A stretch of DNA of 64,000 nt from Epiperipatus broadwayi (GCA_028023455.1 JAQFVV010012531.1:1056001-1120000); one strand, 5' to 3'. Positions 43,286 through 56,800 are shown, numbered from the stretch's first letter. The notes: generated from the letters alone by a model not told the origin. Numbers and translations are program-made.

Positions 43286-45536
43286 TAGATCTGAAGTTTT
43301 TATATTGGTGAATAATTGTGAAATAACTTTAATATCTAAAAATTATATATCTTTTTACAGTGCAACCATTAATCTTTATATATAATATATGTGTACGTTT
43401 AGGTAAATCATTTAAGCAAATTGCAGTAAAAAAATATTTTGGCTTAAATAATAACAGTTGAAAAAGGAATTCAAATTCATTTCCTTTTTTAAGAAAACTT
43501 TCGCTGATAGCTTTAGTTTGTTATTAACTATTTACTTTTTATATTATTTCGTGCTCTCGTAGATTAAAACAAATTTCATTTTATTAACAAACCATTTTAT
43601 TGACTAAAGACTTTTATTTTATTTTTTTCCGAGGAGAAATGCAGAAATGAATAAAAGATTTAAGCTAAACATCTAAAAATGAATTATTTTAGTTTCCGCC
43701 TTAAGGAAATAATACTATGTACAGGAATAATGTTACAGAAAAAGTCAGTAAATAAATACATAATGAATGTGATTATGGAAGACCTTGTGAAGCAGTTGCA
43801 AATCCACCTGCCTGATCTCTCAACTTGAAGTTTGAATTCCGTATGGATGAATCTCGGAAATTTTTTCAAGATCACAAATATGCTTATCATTATTCTTTTA
43901 GTCTAGTTACCATACAAAAATTTTGAAAAGTGAGTTTCTAACTATTATTTGTAAATAGGTAAAGATCTCATGTGAATCAAGTTTAACGGGTAAATTAATG
44001 TGCTGATCATAAAATAAAAAAAGTGTGGCTGTAATACGATACTCTACTGATGACAGAAACATCATATTCTCTTGAAAGAGAAGCGTAAGGCTTACTATTA
44101 TTTGCTTATATTTATATATGTTAAGTTCTAATTACATAAATAACATTTATTTATCATTAAGGTGGAGTCTGCATTTGCTTGACACTCCTAAGACCACAAA
44201 AAATATAACAAATAGTGATGCACTTCAGGAATACATTTCTTGAGGAAGGTTGGTTTTTAATTACTGAAACTAGCCACTGAATTTTATATATGCATTTATC
44301 TCAATTAAGAAGTGATTGTGCTACATCCTATCAATACATATATGAACACTTTTGCTCCAAGTACAACTATCTTTTCATTTGTACTGTATTTACTGGCACA
44401 TCTTTCTGTCAAATCTATAATCTGAATTCAAATCCAGATTGAGCAAACTTGAAATGTTTTTTCAGCAGGCTTATAATTTTTTTGGGGTAGACACACCAAT
44501 ATTCAATATTGATCAGCAGTAACTAAATATTTTTAAGTAGAAGGTAAAACATAAATGAAAAAGTTTGATAAATCCTATCTTCTTCTTCACTATTTTTCTA
44601 TAGAGGCTATTGGAGACATCTTTGCCTTGCAGTGGATTATTTAAAAAAGGACTGTTTTCCTATGAAAAGATAAAAATGTCTTTAAGCAATCCATTCAAGA
44701 GCAAAAGACTCTCCATCCCATAAGACATTAAAGGAAAACAATTCACTATGAAATTTATCACTTGTCAGTGGTAAGACCTTGGATGTTTTTCATATTTGTT
44801 TTATTTTCTAGCTAAGAATAATTAGATATCAATTTACTAATGGTGGATGGTTAGCTCATTTGGTTACAACTAGTTATTTGAAAGTAAAAAATCCAAAGCT
44901 TTATTGAAATCTAAAACACTTCAAATTTTACCTGCCAAATTTAATCCCATGTCACAGATAGACAAGACAAATGTGCTTGCAACATTGCTATAAAATCTTT
45001 TTATTTACATATAAAAATACATATTTTACATTATTATTCATAATATTTTATTTTTAACTCTACACTTTTACTTTCCTCTTTTTTTTTTTTTTTACTAATT
45101 ATTATCTTTTCATTATTTCTTTACTATTTCTACTTTCTTTTTTATTTTTTATCTTTTCTTCCTGTCTATCATTCTACATTACTCTCTAATATGTCACCTT
45201 TTTATTTTACCTTTATTAGCTATAAATCTAATTGCTTTCCTTTCTTTCTATTATTTCACTTACTCATTTTACTCACCATTTGCATAACCTTCCCTTTCTT
45301 TTTAAATTTATAACTGACTCTTTTTTCAAAATCCTTTTTTAGCTAACTATAAGCTTTAAGTCCAAAATGAAAACACAATAATGTTTTCAAACTAAGCTCA
45401 TTAGCTTGTATAACTGTATAGATCTGAACTCAGTTCAGCATCCATGCTTGTCTTTGTTTCTTTAATAACCGCAGTCACTATAATCCTATTGGGAAAGATT
45501 GGTATTAAACCATCAAACATCACATTATCTCCATTT
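43286..45536. other. Anonymous DNA with pyrimidine-rich tract and SINE-like piece
   Basis: The stretch 45040-45310 is strongly T/C-rich on the plus strand. A tRNA-SINE-like piece lies at 43775-43865 and a weaker one (B-box-like 'aattcaaatcc' at 44426) near 44395. No gene is recognised. At about 45395-45440 a segment inverted relative to the 421-bp satellite (gaactcagttcag core) is present. Confidence 0.45.
43775..43865 (+). repeat. tRNA-derived SINE-like sequence
   Basis: The order 'cttgtgaagcagttgcaaat', 'ccacctgcctgatctctcaa', 'agtttgaattccg' resembles a tRNA-like SINE head: A-box-like GCAGTTG, a middle of typical length, then a B-box-like GTTTGAATTCC. Motifs are degraded, so this is an old copy. 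Confidence 0.4.
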
Positions 45537-45742
45537 TTTATGCTTACACAAGCTGTTTTTCACAGAGGCAAAACTCTCCATGCAGTGAAGAAAGCCACAA
45601 GCTGGTAACTAGTCTGGGGATATTGGATGAGTATGCACAAGATAGAGATTTTATGCACAAACCTTCCTGCATCTATTTATTACTCTGGCTTGCACTGTAT
45701 GGAGTTTTGCCTCTGTTAAAAACAGTTTGGGTCGGCATAAAG
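45537..45742. mobile_element. Hairpin MITE, about 206 bp
   Basis: Terminal arms of about 55 bp pair: 'tttatgcttacacaagctgt' and onward to 'ctccatgcagtg' at the left, 'cactgtatggagttttgcct' to 'gtcggcataaa' at the right. The centre (about 95 nt) holds the 'actagtctggggatattgg' motif shared by the dispersed family. This is the best preserved member and shows the family is a foldback element. Confidence 0.75.
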
Positions 45743-47240
45743 AATGAAGATCATGTGATATAAAGCAGAAGTTATTATTTACAAAGAAGAAATGCTTTCG
45801 TGAACTAAATTTTTTTGTCAAAGCTTAATAATAATGAAGGTAATTTATTTTCATTGATTTATGTTGTGTCAACTAAAATTTGTTTCCATTTTAAAAATGG
45901 AATTCAAATAAGAAATATTTCATTTAATAGTTTTTATAAATAAATGAAGATTACAATCTAATACAAAAAGAGTCATTATTATTGTTATATATTGAAGTTA
46001 GTATTTATTTTTTCTATTTTGAAAACTTTAAATATTAACTTTTAGAATGTTTTTCATTTTGTAACCATATATTTGTAATAAATAATGTAAATATTATTAA
46101 AATATAATATAGAATAAAGGGTTAATTGTAAAAAATAAAATGATGCAAATATAACTGAAAGTGCCATTAGGTTTTTTGTTTTAATAAGTTAAAAAATTAT
46201 TTTAAAAACACTATTATATTTGTTCTTACTGGTATATAAGTGTATATGTTTATATGGATAAAGAAAAGAAGAGGAAACACAAATTGATAGAATGACTTTT
46301 AAGTAAAGCTTTATGCCAATAAACAAAGCAAGTCTTGTGGTGCAAATTATTTTGTTTATTATTATAAAGCATATTTGTAATCCATGCAGTTTCTGAATCT
46401 ATATTAGAAAGCTGTATAAGCAAAAGAATATAACATTATATGTTTAACATTGAATACCAGGTTGTTAAAATCAATTTATATACCTCATGGTTGTAAGAAA
46501 ATTTATTTTGAAGAATTTGTATGTCACAGATTTTTTTGTGGATGAGAATAAATAGTGTGCAGTTCCAGAAAATTACTTATATAGCCAATAAAATATAAGC
46601 ATTAGAGTGCTATGATTCAGCAATTGAGTTTGTCCATTGCAATACTTCAAGATTAAATTCAAATAAATTGATTATTATGCTTTTAATAAATAATGTATGC
46701 TGTGCATAAGACAATGAAATAATATATATATTGTCAATTGATCTTGTATTAATACTAACTATGGAAAAAAAACCACACTCATTCTTAAACAATACTGAAA
46801 TCTGAATAGGTATTTAGTGGTGTTATATTTTAATCAGTAAGTATAATGAAACTGTAATTGCTTCATTCTTTTGTAAATATTTAAAGTTAAATGAAAAAAA
46901 TGTTACAACATTATATAATTAATTAATTTACTTTCATTTGTTTATTCAGTACAAATTTTTATTAATTAATGATGTCCATATTTCTTGAATTAGCCCTATT
47001 TGCTGAGTACTTACATTTATAAAAAAAAGTGTGAATATAAAACCATAATAAATGTAAACTCCAATATTTAGCTTGTTTCACATCACCAGTTTATATCATT
47101 TGATATAATTGACTACATATGTCACTTCAGTTATAATAATTAGTAGTCATTTAAGATGAGAATAATAAATTAATCTAGCATTTGAATGGTAGGCTAAAGA
47201 AATGTAAATTCACTACCTAAATAGAAGAAGATGAAAAAGA
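45743..47240. other. Anonymous AT-rich DNA
   Basis: No gene or repeat family is recognised. Confidence 0.5.
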
Positions 47241-47305
<65 letters not shown>

Positions 47306-47355
47306 TGATGATAATAATGATGATGATGATGATGATAATGATGATGATGATGATG

Positions 47356-47400
<45 letters not shown>
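47241..47400. repeat. Compound trinucleotide microsatellite (ATA)n/(ATG)n
   Basis: About 53 uninterrupted triplets: 20 or so ATA, then a central block in which ATG runs of 3, 6 and 6 triplets alternate with single ATA units, then a further ATA run. All three frames stay open on the minus strand, giving poly-Y/H, poly-L/S and poly-I frames that are artefacts. Confidence 0.98.
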
Positions 47401-50111
47401 TCCACAATAACTTCCAATATAATCTTTTCTATTTGTAATTAACATATTTTATTTATTTATCAATTAAGCTTATAGGTTTAAATTTAGGTTAATTTGATAA
47501 TTGTAGCAACTTAACTAACATTGGAATTTTTATTTATATTATAAGTAAACTTATTATTTTAATCATATAAATGCTTCCAAAATTATGTTAATATTCTCAG
47601 CTTTTGTTTTGTTTAAATCTAAAAGTCAAAAAAAAAAAAAGATTAGTGAAGACCAAACTACCATAAATAATTAAAACTGCATTATGTCTTAATTTGAACG
47701 ATACAAAAGTAAAAAATATAGGAATTGAATACATGATAAGTAAAAACGAAAATAAATAAATGTTCTAAATATATATTTGACTATGCATTTGTCTTATATC
47801 ATGAAAATGACTCAATGAATGACATTGAAATCTATTCTTTAAATTACAGATTCTTCTTCAAACCTGGGGGTAACAGTTAAAATGGTGATAAGATAAATAA
47901 CACAAATTAAAATAAAAAGCATATTCAAATCCTGGATCTCAAAAATATTTTATCTCAGCTCTTAATATTATTTAAGATTATACTTATATTCTCCTTTAAA
48001 ACCTAAGTTTAAATCTAAGTGCTGAATGGCCTGACATTACATTGAATATAAACACTGAAATGTAACAAAAAATATTTCATATTATAATTTAGATAAAATT
48101 TTAGCTATAATGTAATCAAGCAACAATCAATTAAACCTGGCAATGTAAGTTGAAATCATGCCCTCTAATAATAACAATAGTATTTGTCAGACTTAAATTA
48201 ATCCAAAAGTGGAACTATTTTTAGCTTAATACTCTAGCTAATATAAGAGTTATAAGAGAAACATAAATATTTTATATATATAATGACTTCTTTGAATTTT
48301 CAAAGGCAATCAAACCTCACCCACAACAATTTACATATCTATTAATTTAAAGATTTTCATGAATTTATAGATGTGAATACTGAAATAAAATAAAATGTGT
48401 TTCCATGTAATAATGTTTCAAAAGTAACCTTTATTGAGAAGTTATGATTCTTATGATTCCAAATGTGCATGGACCACATATTATCCACCTGACCATGTAG
48501 ATCACAGAGAGTAGAGTCCTTTACACATTAAGAGGTCAATGATGAGTATTACATAGCATTTAAAAATTCCGAAATTCCAATACAATGCAACTAAGGCACC
48601 ATGTTGTTTGAATTAGAGGAACATCAAAAGCCAATCTGCATCTTCAAGCATTAAAGCCTCAAAATCCAAAATAATTGAAAATCATACCTTACATGGGATA
48701 TCAATTGAGTATGTAATATTCTAGATAAAATTTTCACTATAATGTAATCAAGCAAGAGATGGCATGATTTCAGCTTTAGCTGAAGTTTTGTTTAGTATGT
48801 TACTTACAAAAGAAATCCTTTTACATTTCCAATATTTACATTTATAAATGTATGAGAAGCTATAAATATATATAATCAAAAACGATGTTATAAATAATAA
48901 AATGAAATGAGAATGAACTTCATAAAATTTATTATAACAATATTAATTATATAACTAAACATTAAGCTATAAACAGTTTGTGGCACGTCTAAAACCTTCA
49001 ATAGCATATAAAATTTAACTTCTTATTTTTAAAGAATATATATGCTAATGCAAATGCTATAAGCTGGCTCTAACTTAATATTTATTAATATATTGTAAAG
49101 TAGGATGTATATGCTATTGGAATACTATATTTTATAAGATTAATTGTTTTATTGTCTGTGTGTATATATAAATTGGCAAATGCTCTTGATAAATATTTGG
49201 GTATATATATATTCTAAAGAAGACAGGAAATTAATAGCTATATATATATAAATTCTAAAACAGACAGTAAAACAATAGATAAAACAGCATCTATAAAATA
49301 AATTATAAAAAAACAAACAAACAATAAAATAGGTGCAACCAATAATGGATTTTAAGAAATTTATGATCGTAAAAATTACATAATAGAATAAAAATAATTT
49401 AAAGATGTAAAGAATATTATATATTCTCTTTACTATTAAGTGGTGGTTTGTTATTTTCTGGGAATTATTATTATGGTTTAATCGGAATTCTAAAACTATC
49501 AATAAATTGATTGAAATATATTGAATTATGAAATGATTTTTATTTCATTCTTTATGAAGTGTTGCCATTACCTTTTCTTGAAATTCTAAAGAAGATAAAT
49601 AAATTGGTAAAATACAAAGGGATAATGTACATTCCTTCTTGTGCTTCTACATCCATCCATATTTTTGCTCAATTTCACTTAATTTAATTATAAATTCAAA
49701 ATAATGCTTTTGCTTTTCAGTTTTGAATTTATATTTTTCTGAATCAATTTCAATTTGAAAGTTATATCACTTCTTAAAATTATTAAGTTTAGCCATATAT
49801 ATATATATCCTATGCATAATTCTTATTTATATATGTACATGCTTTATATGAATTAAGTTAAGAAAAAATAAAATAAACAATATTCTAATTTAAATATACA
49901 AATATATATATATATACACGTAAAATATACAATATTATTATAGAAAAACTAACTCTGAATACTCATACCACAACAACAATTCACAAGTCAGAACCATATT
50001 TTATCAAGCATGCAAAGTTAAGCCTACTTTCTTAGAGATCTGCGTTGTGAATTATTATTATTATTATTATGAAATGAGCAAAGTTTATGAACGCTTTATC
50101 TCGGCATATGT
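47401..50111. other. Anonymous AT-rich DNA
   Basis: A 35-bp phrase ending 'ataatgtaatcaagcaa' is directly repeated at 48089 and 48721 (632 bp apart), near an inverted pair 'gaaatcatgcc' / 'ggcatgattt' (about 48155 and 48766), which suggests a decayed element between them. (TA)n tracts are at 49795-49808 and 49903-49916. No gene is recognised. Confidence 0.45.
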
Positions 50112-50168
50112 AATATATACAAATACAAACACTATATTAAGAAAAAAGCTTTATTAACAATAAAAATA

Positions 50169-50176
50169 CTCTAGTG
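50169..50176. repeat. 8-bp target-site duplication, left copy (ctctagtg)
   Basis: The octamer ctctagtg occurs just left of the hAT and again at 50706-50713. The undamaged right arm of the host foldback has one version of the site (rc: 'ctgtagtgctta'). Confidence 0.9.
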
Positions 50177-50705
50177 TAGGGGTGAGAAAATAGCAGCCTG
50201 AGGGCCACATGTGGCCCACTAAGAGTTTTTATGCAGCCCACCAAGACAATTAGAAAAATCCACCTTTTATGCAGCCCATGAAGACAATCAGAAAAATTCA
50301 CCTTGAACTGAGATTTCCTTCTCATGTGTGACCGAAGATTCATCTCATATTTTCCACTAGGATGGCCATGTCAATACACATCTGCAATGTAGATACAATG
50401 TGCAGTGCTTTTCCAATTGATCTGGTTAATTTCAATTTTGTCTTTGCATTAGCAAATATATACATTTCCAACTTTAGTGAAACCATGAATCCTCGAAAAA
50501 AATGTAAAATTGTGATGAATATCATATGTTTAATGAAGAATGGTCAAACATATATTTTTTTGGTAATACAGGGAATAAAGCAGTGTGTTTATTGTGTCAT
50601 AAAAAAGGTGTGGCCTTCCGCTAACCTTTTCTTCCACAAAATGGCCCCCGATGCGGGCCTCCACCAACCTCTGTGGCCCCAAGCCAAAACAATTGCCCAC
50701 CCTTG
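50177..50705 (+). mobile_element. Internally deleted hAT (Charlie-like), 529 bp
   Basis: The ends are imperfect inverted repeats ('taggggtgagaaa' and, reversed, 'caagggtgggcaa'), with 'agggccacat'/'ggggccacag' next to them, a pattern typical of Charlie-type hATs. An 8-bp duplication flanks it. The interior retains the N-terminal start of a transposase (next entry) and then jumps to the 3' end, so it is a deletion derivative. Confidence 0.85.
50484..50600 (+). pseudogene. hAT transposase N terminus fossil (BED-finger region)
   Basis: An ATG at 50484 opens with MNPRKKCKIV; one frame over, the text continues FNEEWSNIYFFGNTGNKAVCLLCH. The layout (basic start, F-x-EW, YFF, then K-AVCLxC) is the start of Charlie/GTF2IRD2-type transposases, where CxxC begins the BED zinc finger. 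A one-base shift near 50512 separates the two halves and the rest of the protein is deleted. Confidence 0.7.
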
Positions 50706-51634
50706 CTCTAGTGCTTATCATGCCATTAACAGATAATTATCATAAATGTAGCAATGCTTGTAACAGAAGTAGGAGAATAAGATTCTGTTTAAAAGCTAAA
50801 AAATTAGCATATTATTTGCATAGTGCATTAATTAGTTAGAGCAAGTCACTTTTTGAAAAGGAGAACACAGGATTTTTTCCTATTGATGGTATAATTGTCA
50901 TCTCTTATTCAAACTGTCAAGAACTTTTATTATAAAATGTGACACCCATCTTTAACAAGCAATGATAATCCTTGGCTGTGTCCTCCCTACATACACAAAG
51001 TCACTCATTTGATTCATAAAATTATCACTCCTACCCATTGAGTTGGACTCCACACTCCTCTCCCTTTGTACTGATTAATCAATAATTCAAAAGGTACACT
51101 ACCATCAGATCTACATTCTCAAATTGTATACCAAATAAAACTCCAAGATTCTTCCTGCCAGTCTGTTTAATATGGTGAATCTTGGCCTAACCTGTCTATC
51201 TAATTGGCTCAGCATAAATACATGTATAACTGGGCAGAAACATATTTGGACATTAAATCTATCCTTTTTTTTAGCATTTCTCTAATTCCTGCTATTGATT
51301 GGAGCTCATGTTTCCATGTTGTTTGTTCAGAATGCAATGATGCCAAGTGAAAGATCAAGAAGGCTTGGCACACTTCCAAGAACAATTATGTCATCAATAG
51401 GAAAGAATCCTGCATTTCCCTTTCCAAAAAGTGGCTTGCTCTAACTAATTAATGCACTATACAAGCAATATGCTATTTGTTTAGCTTTTAAACAGGATCT
51501 TATTCCCCCACCCCTGTTACAGTCATTACTACATTTATAATAATTATCTGTTGAAAGCATGCTAAGCACTACAGTATTTTATTGTTAATAAAGCTTTGTT
51601 CTCAATATAGTTTTTGTATTTGTGTATATATATA

Positions 51635-52089
51635 TATATATTATGATATATGTATGCATTTAGCATTAGCTTCTTCATAATAATATATATTCTCAATATT
51701 ATATAAATAGAATTTAATAGCCATTATATTTACAGATTTATTAAAATTATTACAATAAAATATAAAAATACATTAAAAAAACTTCTTTTTTTTCTGATTT
51801 TATAAAAATTCTTCTAAAAATTTCAAAATTGAAAAAATAAAAAAATTAAAATATTCAAAATTTTATTTAAAAATAAGAAAATTTAAAAAAAAAACACACA
51901 AATTTTTTTTTATAATATTAAAATTGAATTTTTACATTTCCATTTCCATGATAATATTATAATATATTCAAATTTTTAAGTATATTTTGACTATTTTAAT
52001 ATTTCTAATTTTTTAATTTAAAAATTTTTGGAATTTTGGAAAAATTTTCATAAAGATCAGAACAGAACTTAAAAATATGTTTCACATAT
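51635..52089. other. Very AT-rich DNA
   Basis: Mostly A/T runs; no feature recognised apart from a (TA)n tract at 51627-51642. Confidence 0.5.
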
Positions 52090-52345
52090 TTATATATTTA
52101 TTTTGTCATCATCATCATTGTTTTATGCCTGCTTCACTATCAATTTCCATTTGAACTTTCTGTTCACAAATTCAAAAACTTCACTGCAGAACTAAGATTT
52201 CTCTTAAGTTTAATTCAGTTTCTCAGATTTATAACTTCTATTCTCCACATTACACTATCAAACTTCTTTGATTCACCCATTCACCTCACATATGATCTGT
52301 TTCTAGATCTTCTAATTCTCTTAGAATGCCTATTTATACGTTTAA
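52090..52345 (-). pseudogene. LINE C-terminal remnant (minus)
   Basis: On the minus strand, from about 52340, the frame gives HSKRIRRSRNRSYVR, a stop, then MGESKKFDSVMWRIEVINLRN. This resembles the very end of LINE ORF2 proteins (RGRRSxGRPRxRW...W), followed by a (GAT)n-like tail near 52110. The match is weaker than at 33.8 kb. Confidence 0.4.
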
Positions 52346-53820
52346 ATTAGAATGTTTGTGATTTCATCTATGTAAAATATTGGAAATAATGATAATTAAA
52401 ATTATAATTAATATAAAAAATTCGAATTAAAAAGCAGAAATATTTTGAATTTATCTTTACGAATATCATTAAAACAAAACAATGCATATATAAAAAAAAT
52501 CAAAAGTAATTACTAAAATAGTTGTGATAAACAATGAGAATAATTAGTTTTATATTTACATGAAAATTTTTTATTAAACAATTTTTCCAGAACAGAAAAT
52601 AATTATTACTTTTTATTAAATAATTTACCCAATATAACATAAAAACAAATCTATTTTTAAAAGATACAACATATATCTTTTTGATTAATGAATTGTTACA
52701 TTTTAAAATATGACAAGATAAGAACACAAACATCAAAACATGTTTAGATAGTTTCTAAGTTACATAAGTAGTCTGACCACGGCTCTTTATAATTATATTT
52801 ATTTAATGTTACCATAAATAATAGAACTTTTTCTTATTTGACTAATTTATTTAATACCATCTATCATAAGTTTGAGTAATGAGTTAATGGTTCACTGATC
52901 GTAATACAATTTATTAATTCTCATCCTCAAACCAGTTGTTAGCCTTTGACTTTGCAAAGAGAAAATGAAATTTAGAGGGGGAAAGTTAACATTGTTTATG
53001 CTATAGTAAACTGCAAAAACCAATTGATATTGTGTTGGTATAGTATTGGAACATTTTTTAAAGTCTATATTTTCTAAATAACAAAAGCACATATTACTTG
53101 AAACTTATTTCTAATGTTATTTAAAATAATGAATATCTCTCAGCAACTACTTTTACATTATTAAGCTAATGGCTTTAATGTTTTCAACACTCTAAGGTTT
53201 GAGCTCTACAATCTATGATAAGCTAACAATATATTTTTAAAAAACTTTAGTTGTAAATTGTTAGCTGGCTATTTTTTTTTTCTTCTTGGAAAAAAGATGG
53301 TATAATCAAAAATAACATATTATTTGCATATATTTATGTTGTATTTGACATTAACAACACATCAGTCTATTCAGAAATAGAAATGTAAACCTGAGTTGTC
53401 AATAGATATCAAATTGACCATTAAACTAAATTGCTGCTTTTAATCCCAGCATAAATGCAAGTAGAGTCATGTATTAAGTAAGAAATAAATCTATAAACAT
53501 CAGTGACTTTATCAGTCTGCTGTTATTAGATAGTATATATAACAATATCACATAACTTTGTCAAATGATTATTCATTTCATAACTAAGAATAGCTATTTT
53601 CATCCAACTTTAAAACTATCTACTATAAGCTTAAATAATTGCATTATTAAATAAATTTCTGGCTTTTGTCTTTATTATTGAGGGTTAGAATTCAAAGCTA
53701 AACTAATGCATTTATGCATCTACCAGACACATTTTTACTAGTCAAGCTAATAGAGTGAGGTTAAAAAAAGTAAGGTTTTTAATCTAAAATTACTTGCTTG
53801 CCAGGTTAGTCTATATATAT
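52346..53820. other. Anonymous AT-rich DNA
   Basis: No gene or mobile element is recognised. Confidence 0.5.
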
Positions 53821-53823
53821 ATA

Positions 53824-53895
53824 CTGTAGTGGTTAAGATTGTGTAATTAGTCAACAAGACCGAAAGATCAAGCAGTGATTCTTAATCTGTAGACA
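53824..53895 (+). repeat. tRNA-derived SINE-like sequence
   Basis: The phrase 'ctgtagtggttaagattg' resembles a SINE A-box (GTAGTGGTTAAG). The middle 'agtcaacaagaccgaaagat' and then 'cagtgattctta' take the place of the anticodon arm and B box. Alternatively 'cagtgattcttaatctg' is a single decayed hAT end. The flanking sequence to about 54070 is less AT-rich and could be the SINE body. Confidence 0.35.
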
Positions 53896-56800
53896 TAGGG
53901 CTACCCCATGTTTCTAGTTTAAACCCCTACCCAGGCTTCCTAGTCTCAACCCCATGATTAACATCCTTGACATCACACAGCTTCCCTTCTTCATATAGCA
54001 TGAAATAACTCAGGGTTTGAACAGAGACTCTCTTTCTCAGGATTCTTTCATCAATTTGGGGCATATTCACACTAGCACTCAACTGTATACATTTTGGTTA
54101 TCTTACTACCTAGAGACCTACTTGTGTATTTTATTAATCTAGACTTGTATTTATTTCATAAAACATAATCTTACATGCCACTTTATTGATCAGGTTCAAA
54201 GCTTGGGCTATATTAGTTTAATACTTAGTGATATACTTAATTCTATATAATAATGTTACAGTTCCAATTCACAAATAACTGATTCTTAAATTAATAATTA
54301 TAATCAAAGTTTATTGTAGAAAGGGATATAGTGAATAGGAGCTTACAGGTTAGTTAAATAAAAGATTCCACTGGCTTTTTACATCATTATGAGTGAAGAT
54401 AATGGTGGCTCACATATTATGATGTGTGTCCTGATTAATTCATAATTAATATTTATAAGTGGCTATCAGCGATTATGGGTTTCAAACAATAATTAACTGA
54501 GATGTCATATAAAAGGGACAATTGTAAATGTTAAATGCAATTTCTGTCCTAATTTTGAATTCTGAGCATAACAGAACCATTAACAGAGGTGTAGATTAGA
54601 TGAATTAATCTAGGTTGCATAGGTATTGAATAATTTAATTTTAAAATTATCTTGTTTGATGTGGATGCAATTTTAAATTACAATTACATCATTTCATCCA
54701 TGACATCATATACAAAGACCCTTAGTCTGACTATAGTTAGAGGTGACCACCTTGTTCTTGAAAAAAGATCATACTGTTACAATATATATATATATATATA
54801 TATATATGAGATTTCAGTTTTATACAAACTGAAGCCTTCTACCTCTTTTGGTTAAGATTAATATAAACAATGGTATCATATGACTTTCTAATCAAAGAGG
54901 CTTGAATTGATTTAAAAGTGAGATCTCTGAAATATATAGAAACTGATATAGTAGATGTATACAATTATGGATGCATATTAACTTTCTTCAAAACTTTAGG
55001 TATACAATTCTTAATTTCAGGCTATTCAGTTGAATAATACATAGGATTAAAGAACAGGTACTAGTTGTATATATTTATTCATTTCAGCCTTGAATTCTAG
55101 TCTTTACTGATAAAAATGTCAGAAACCCATTCTTGGAATAGTAATAGTATAACACTATGCAATATGATGTTCACTGATTACCCAAGTTTACAATAGATTG
55201 TTTTAAAATAGAGTGAAGAGGATCACCCTTATTGGATAGTAGCATTTTATTCTCAAAAAATAATGAGCATTTATTAGCAGTGATGCCACATTTTTATAAT
55301 AATTTTTATGTGGTTGTATTTATTCTGTTAGAAGTCAGGCATTAAATTTTCATTATGTCCCTTAGTGCTCACCTTTTATTTTAATTTATAATTAAAAATC
55401 AATGGATAATTTAAATACCCTAAAAATGTTCAACTAAAGCATTAAAAAAGTATATAAATCAGTAATTATATTTTATAACTGCAGTTAAAAGCTAATACCA
55501 AATAGTTTTTCTTTCTTGACAAAATAATATTATCAGTGACTTTCTTACAATTTGAGAAGTCACAATGCAATTAAAAAATAAAATTAATGGTATATAACAC
55601 TTTCTATGATTCCAGTTAACTGCTCTTCTATCCACTGAGTTTGCTCATTATTTACATTAAAGCTGCTGAAATTGGAAACATAAAAATGCTCTCTTGCTTC
55701 ATCTTTTGTTTCATTACTCTAAACAGATTTAGAATCAAAATTAGTGAGTGTGTATTTTTTTTAAAATTTTGGCTCTTAAAAAATGAATCACAGAAACATC
55801 TATCAACAAACTTTACAGTATGTACTATACATAAAAATTTTATAAATTATAATTTAACATTCAAATTTATTTAAGCACAGTAGGGTGTATGTAATTAAAG
55901 AGAAAGGATTTCACTTTTTTACATATGTGCCATAATAATTTATATAATAACTCAACAATGACAAGTTTTTATAAATAATCTTACAGTGTATGAATCCTAC
56001 TGCTAGCAACAATTTCTATTATTCTACCAAAGCCTACAATATGTAGATCTAGAGTAGATTTAAGACACTTTTTTCAACACCATATAAGAAAATAAATGTG
56101 AGTGTGGTCATTTAATATTTGTTTATATATATAATATGGAAATCAGGAGACTGAAGTATCGCCAAGCCCTTTGAGAAAGCCCAATTAGTTATCACATTAC
56201 ATTATAATGGATGGCAAAACATTTGGTGAGAGCAGAAGATATGATCTTTGAAAATGATTCTAATTAATATATTTAAGTTGTAGTTATACAACTACAAATG
56301 AATGGCATATTACTCACAAAATAATATCACATTTGTGTACCAGAAGCGTTAGATTTGGCCTTGATCTAGAATCTTCAATTCTTCAGTTGATCATTTGACA
56401 AACATTTTAAATTAGATAATTAGAATGAGAGAATATTTTCAAAACTCTATCATAAGAATATGATGTCATATAAATATGTCCTTTTACATAAAATCAGAAG
56501 TTTTTGAGCATGGATCAAATGCCAAAAGGTGTGGGTAACCAGATTAAACATTCCAAACTAACTTTTTCACTACTAAATTAAGATTTGCACAATGATCTTA
56601 AATGCATACAATGAGTGCTATTAGATGATGTAGTGTGTGCATGAACAATATGCTATTAAGAGAAAATATGAAGTTTAAACAGTCATAATTAGCTTATTAC
56701 GTCTTTTCTTTCTAACATTTTAAAAATTTTTTAATGCTGGGAATCATTAATGATGTGGTGAACTATATTAAAATGATTTAACAGTGATTTTTTATTTAAA

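Larger units (their letters stand above)
50112..51634. mobile_element. Foldback element with about 255-bp arms, interrupted by a hAT
   Basis: The left arm (50112-50168 joined to 50706-50900) is the inverted repeat of the right arm (about 51383-51634), with roughly 10 percent mismatch; matching phrases are 'aaagctttattaacaataaa' at left, its complement near 51590, and 'aattagttagagcaag' with its complement near 51440. The unpaired centre (50901-51382) has no recognised coding frame. The left arm is split by a 529-bp hAT with its own target duplication. Confidence 0.85.

Noticed and set aside
47194-47445. Three overlapping minus-strand frames with poly-Tyr/His, poly-Leu/Ser and poly-Ile
   Set aside because: They are the three readings of the (ATA/ATG)n microsatellite and carry no protein signal.
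49149-49502. 117-codon minus-strand frame rich in F, I, Y and C
   Set aside because: Looks like a membrane protein only because of T-rich DNA; no family motif, and it runs through (TA)n tracts.
53872-53915. hAT-like terminus 'cagtgattcttaatctgtag'
   Set aside because: No matching inverted end or 8-bp duplication found within several hundred bases; it overlaps a SINE-like head, which explains it as well.
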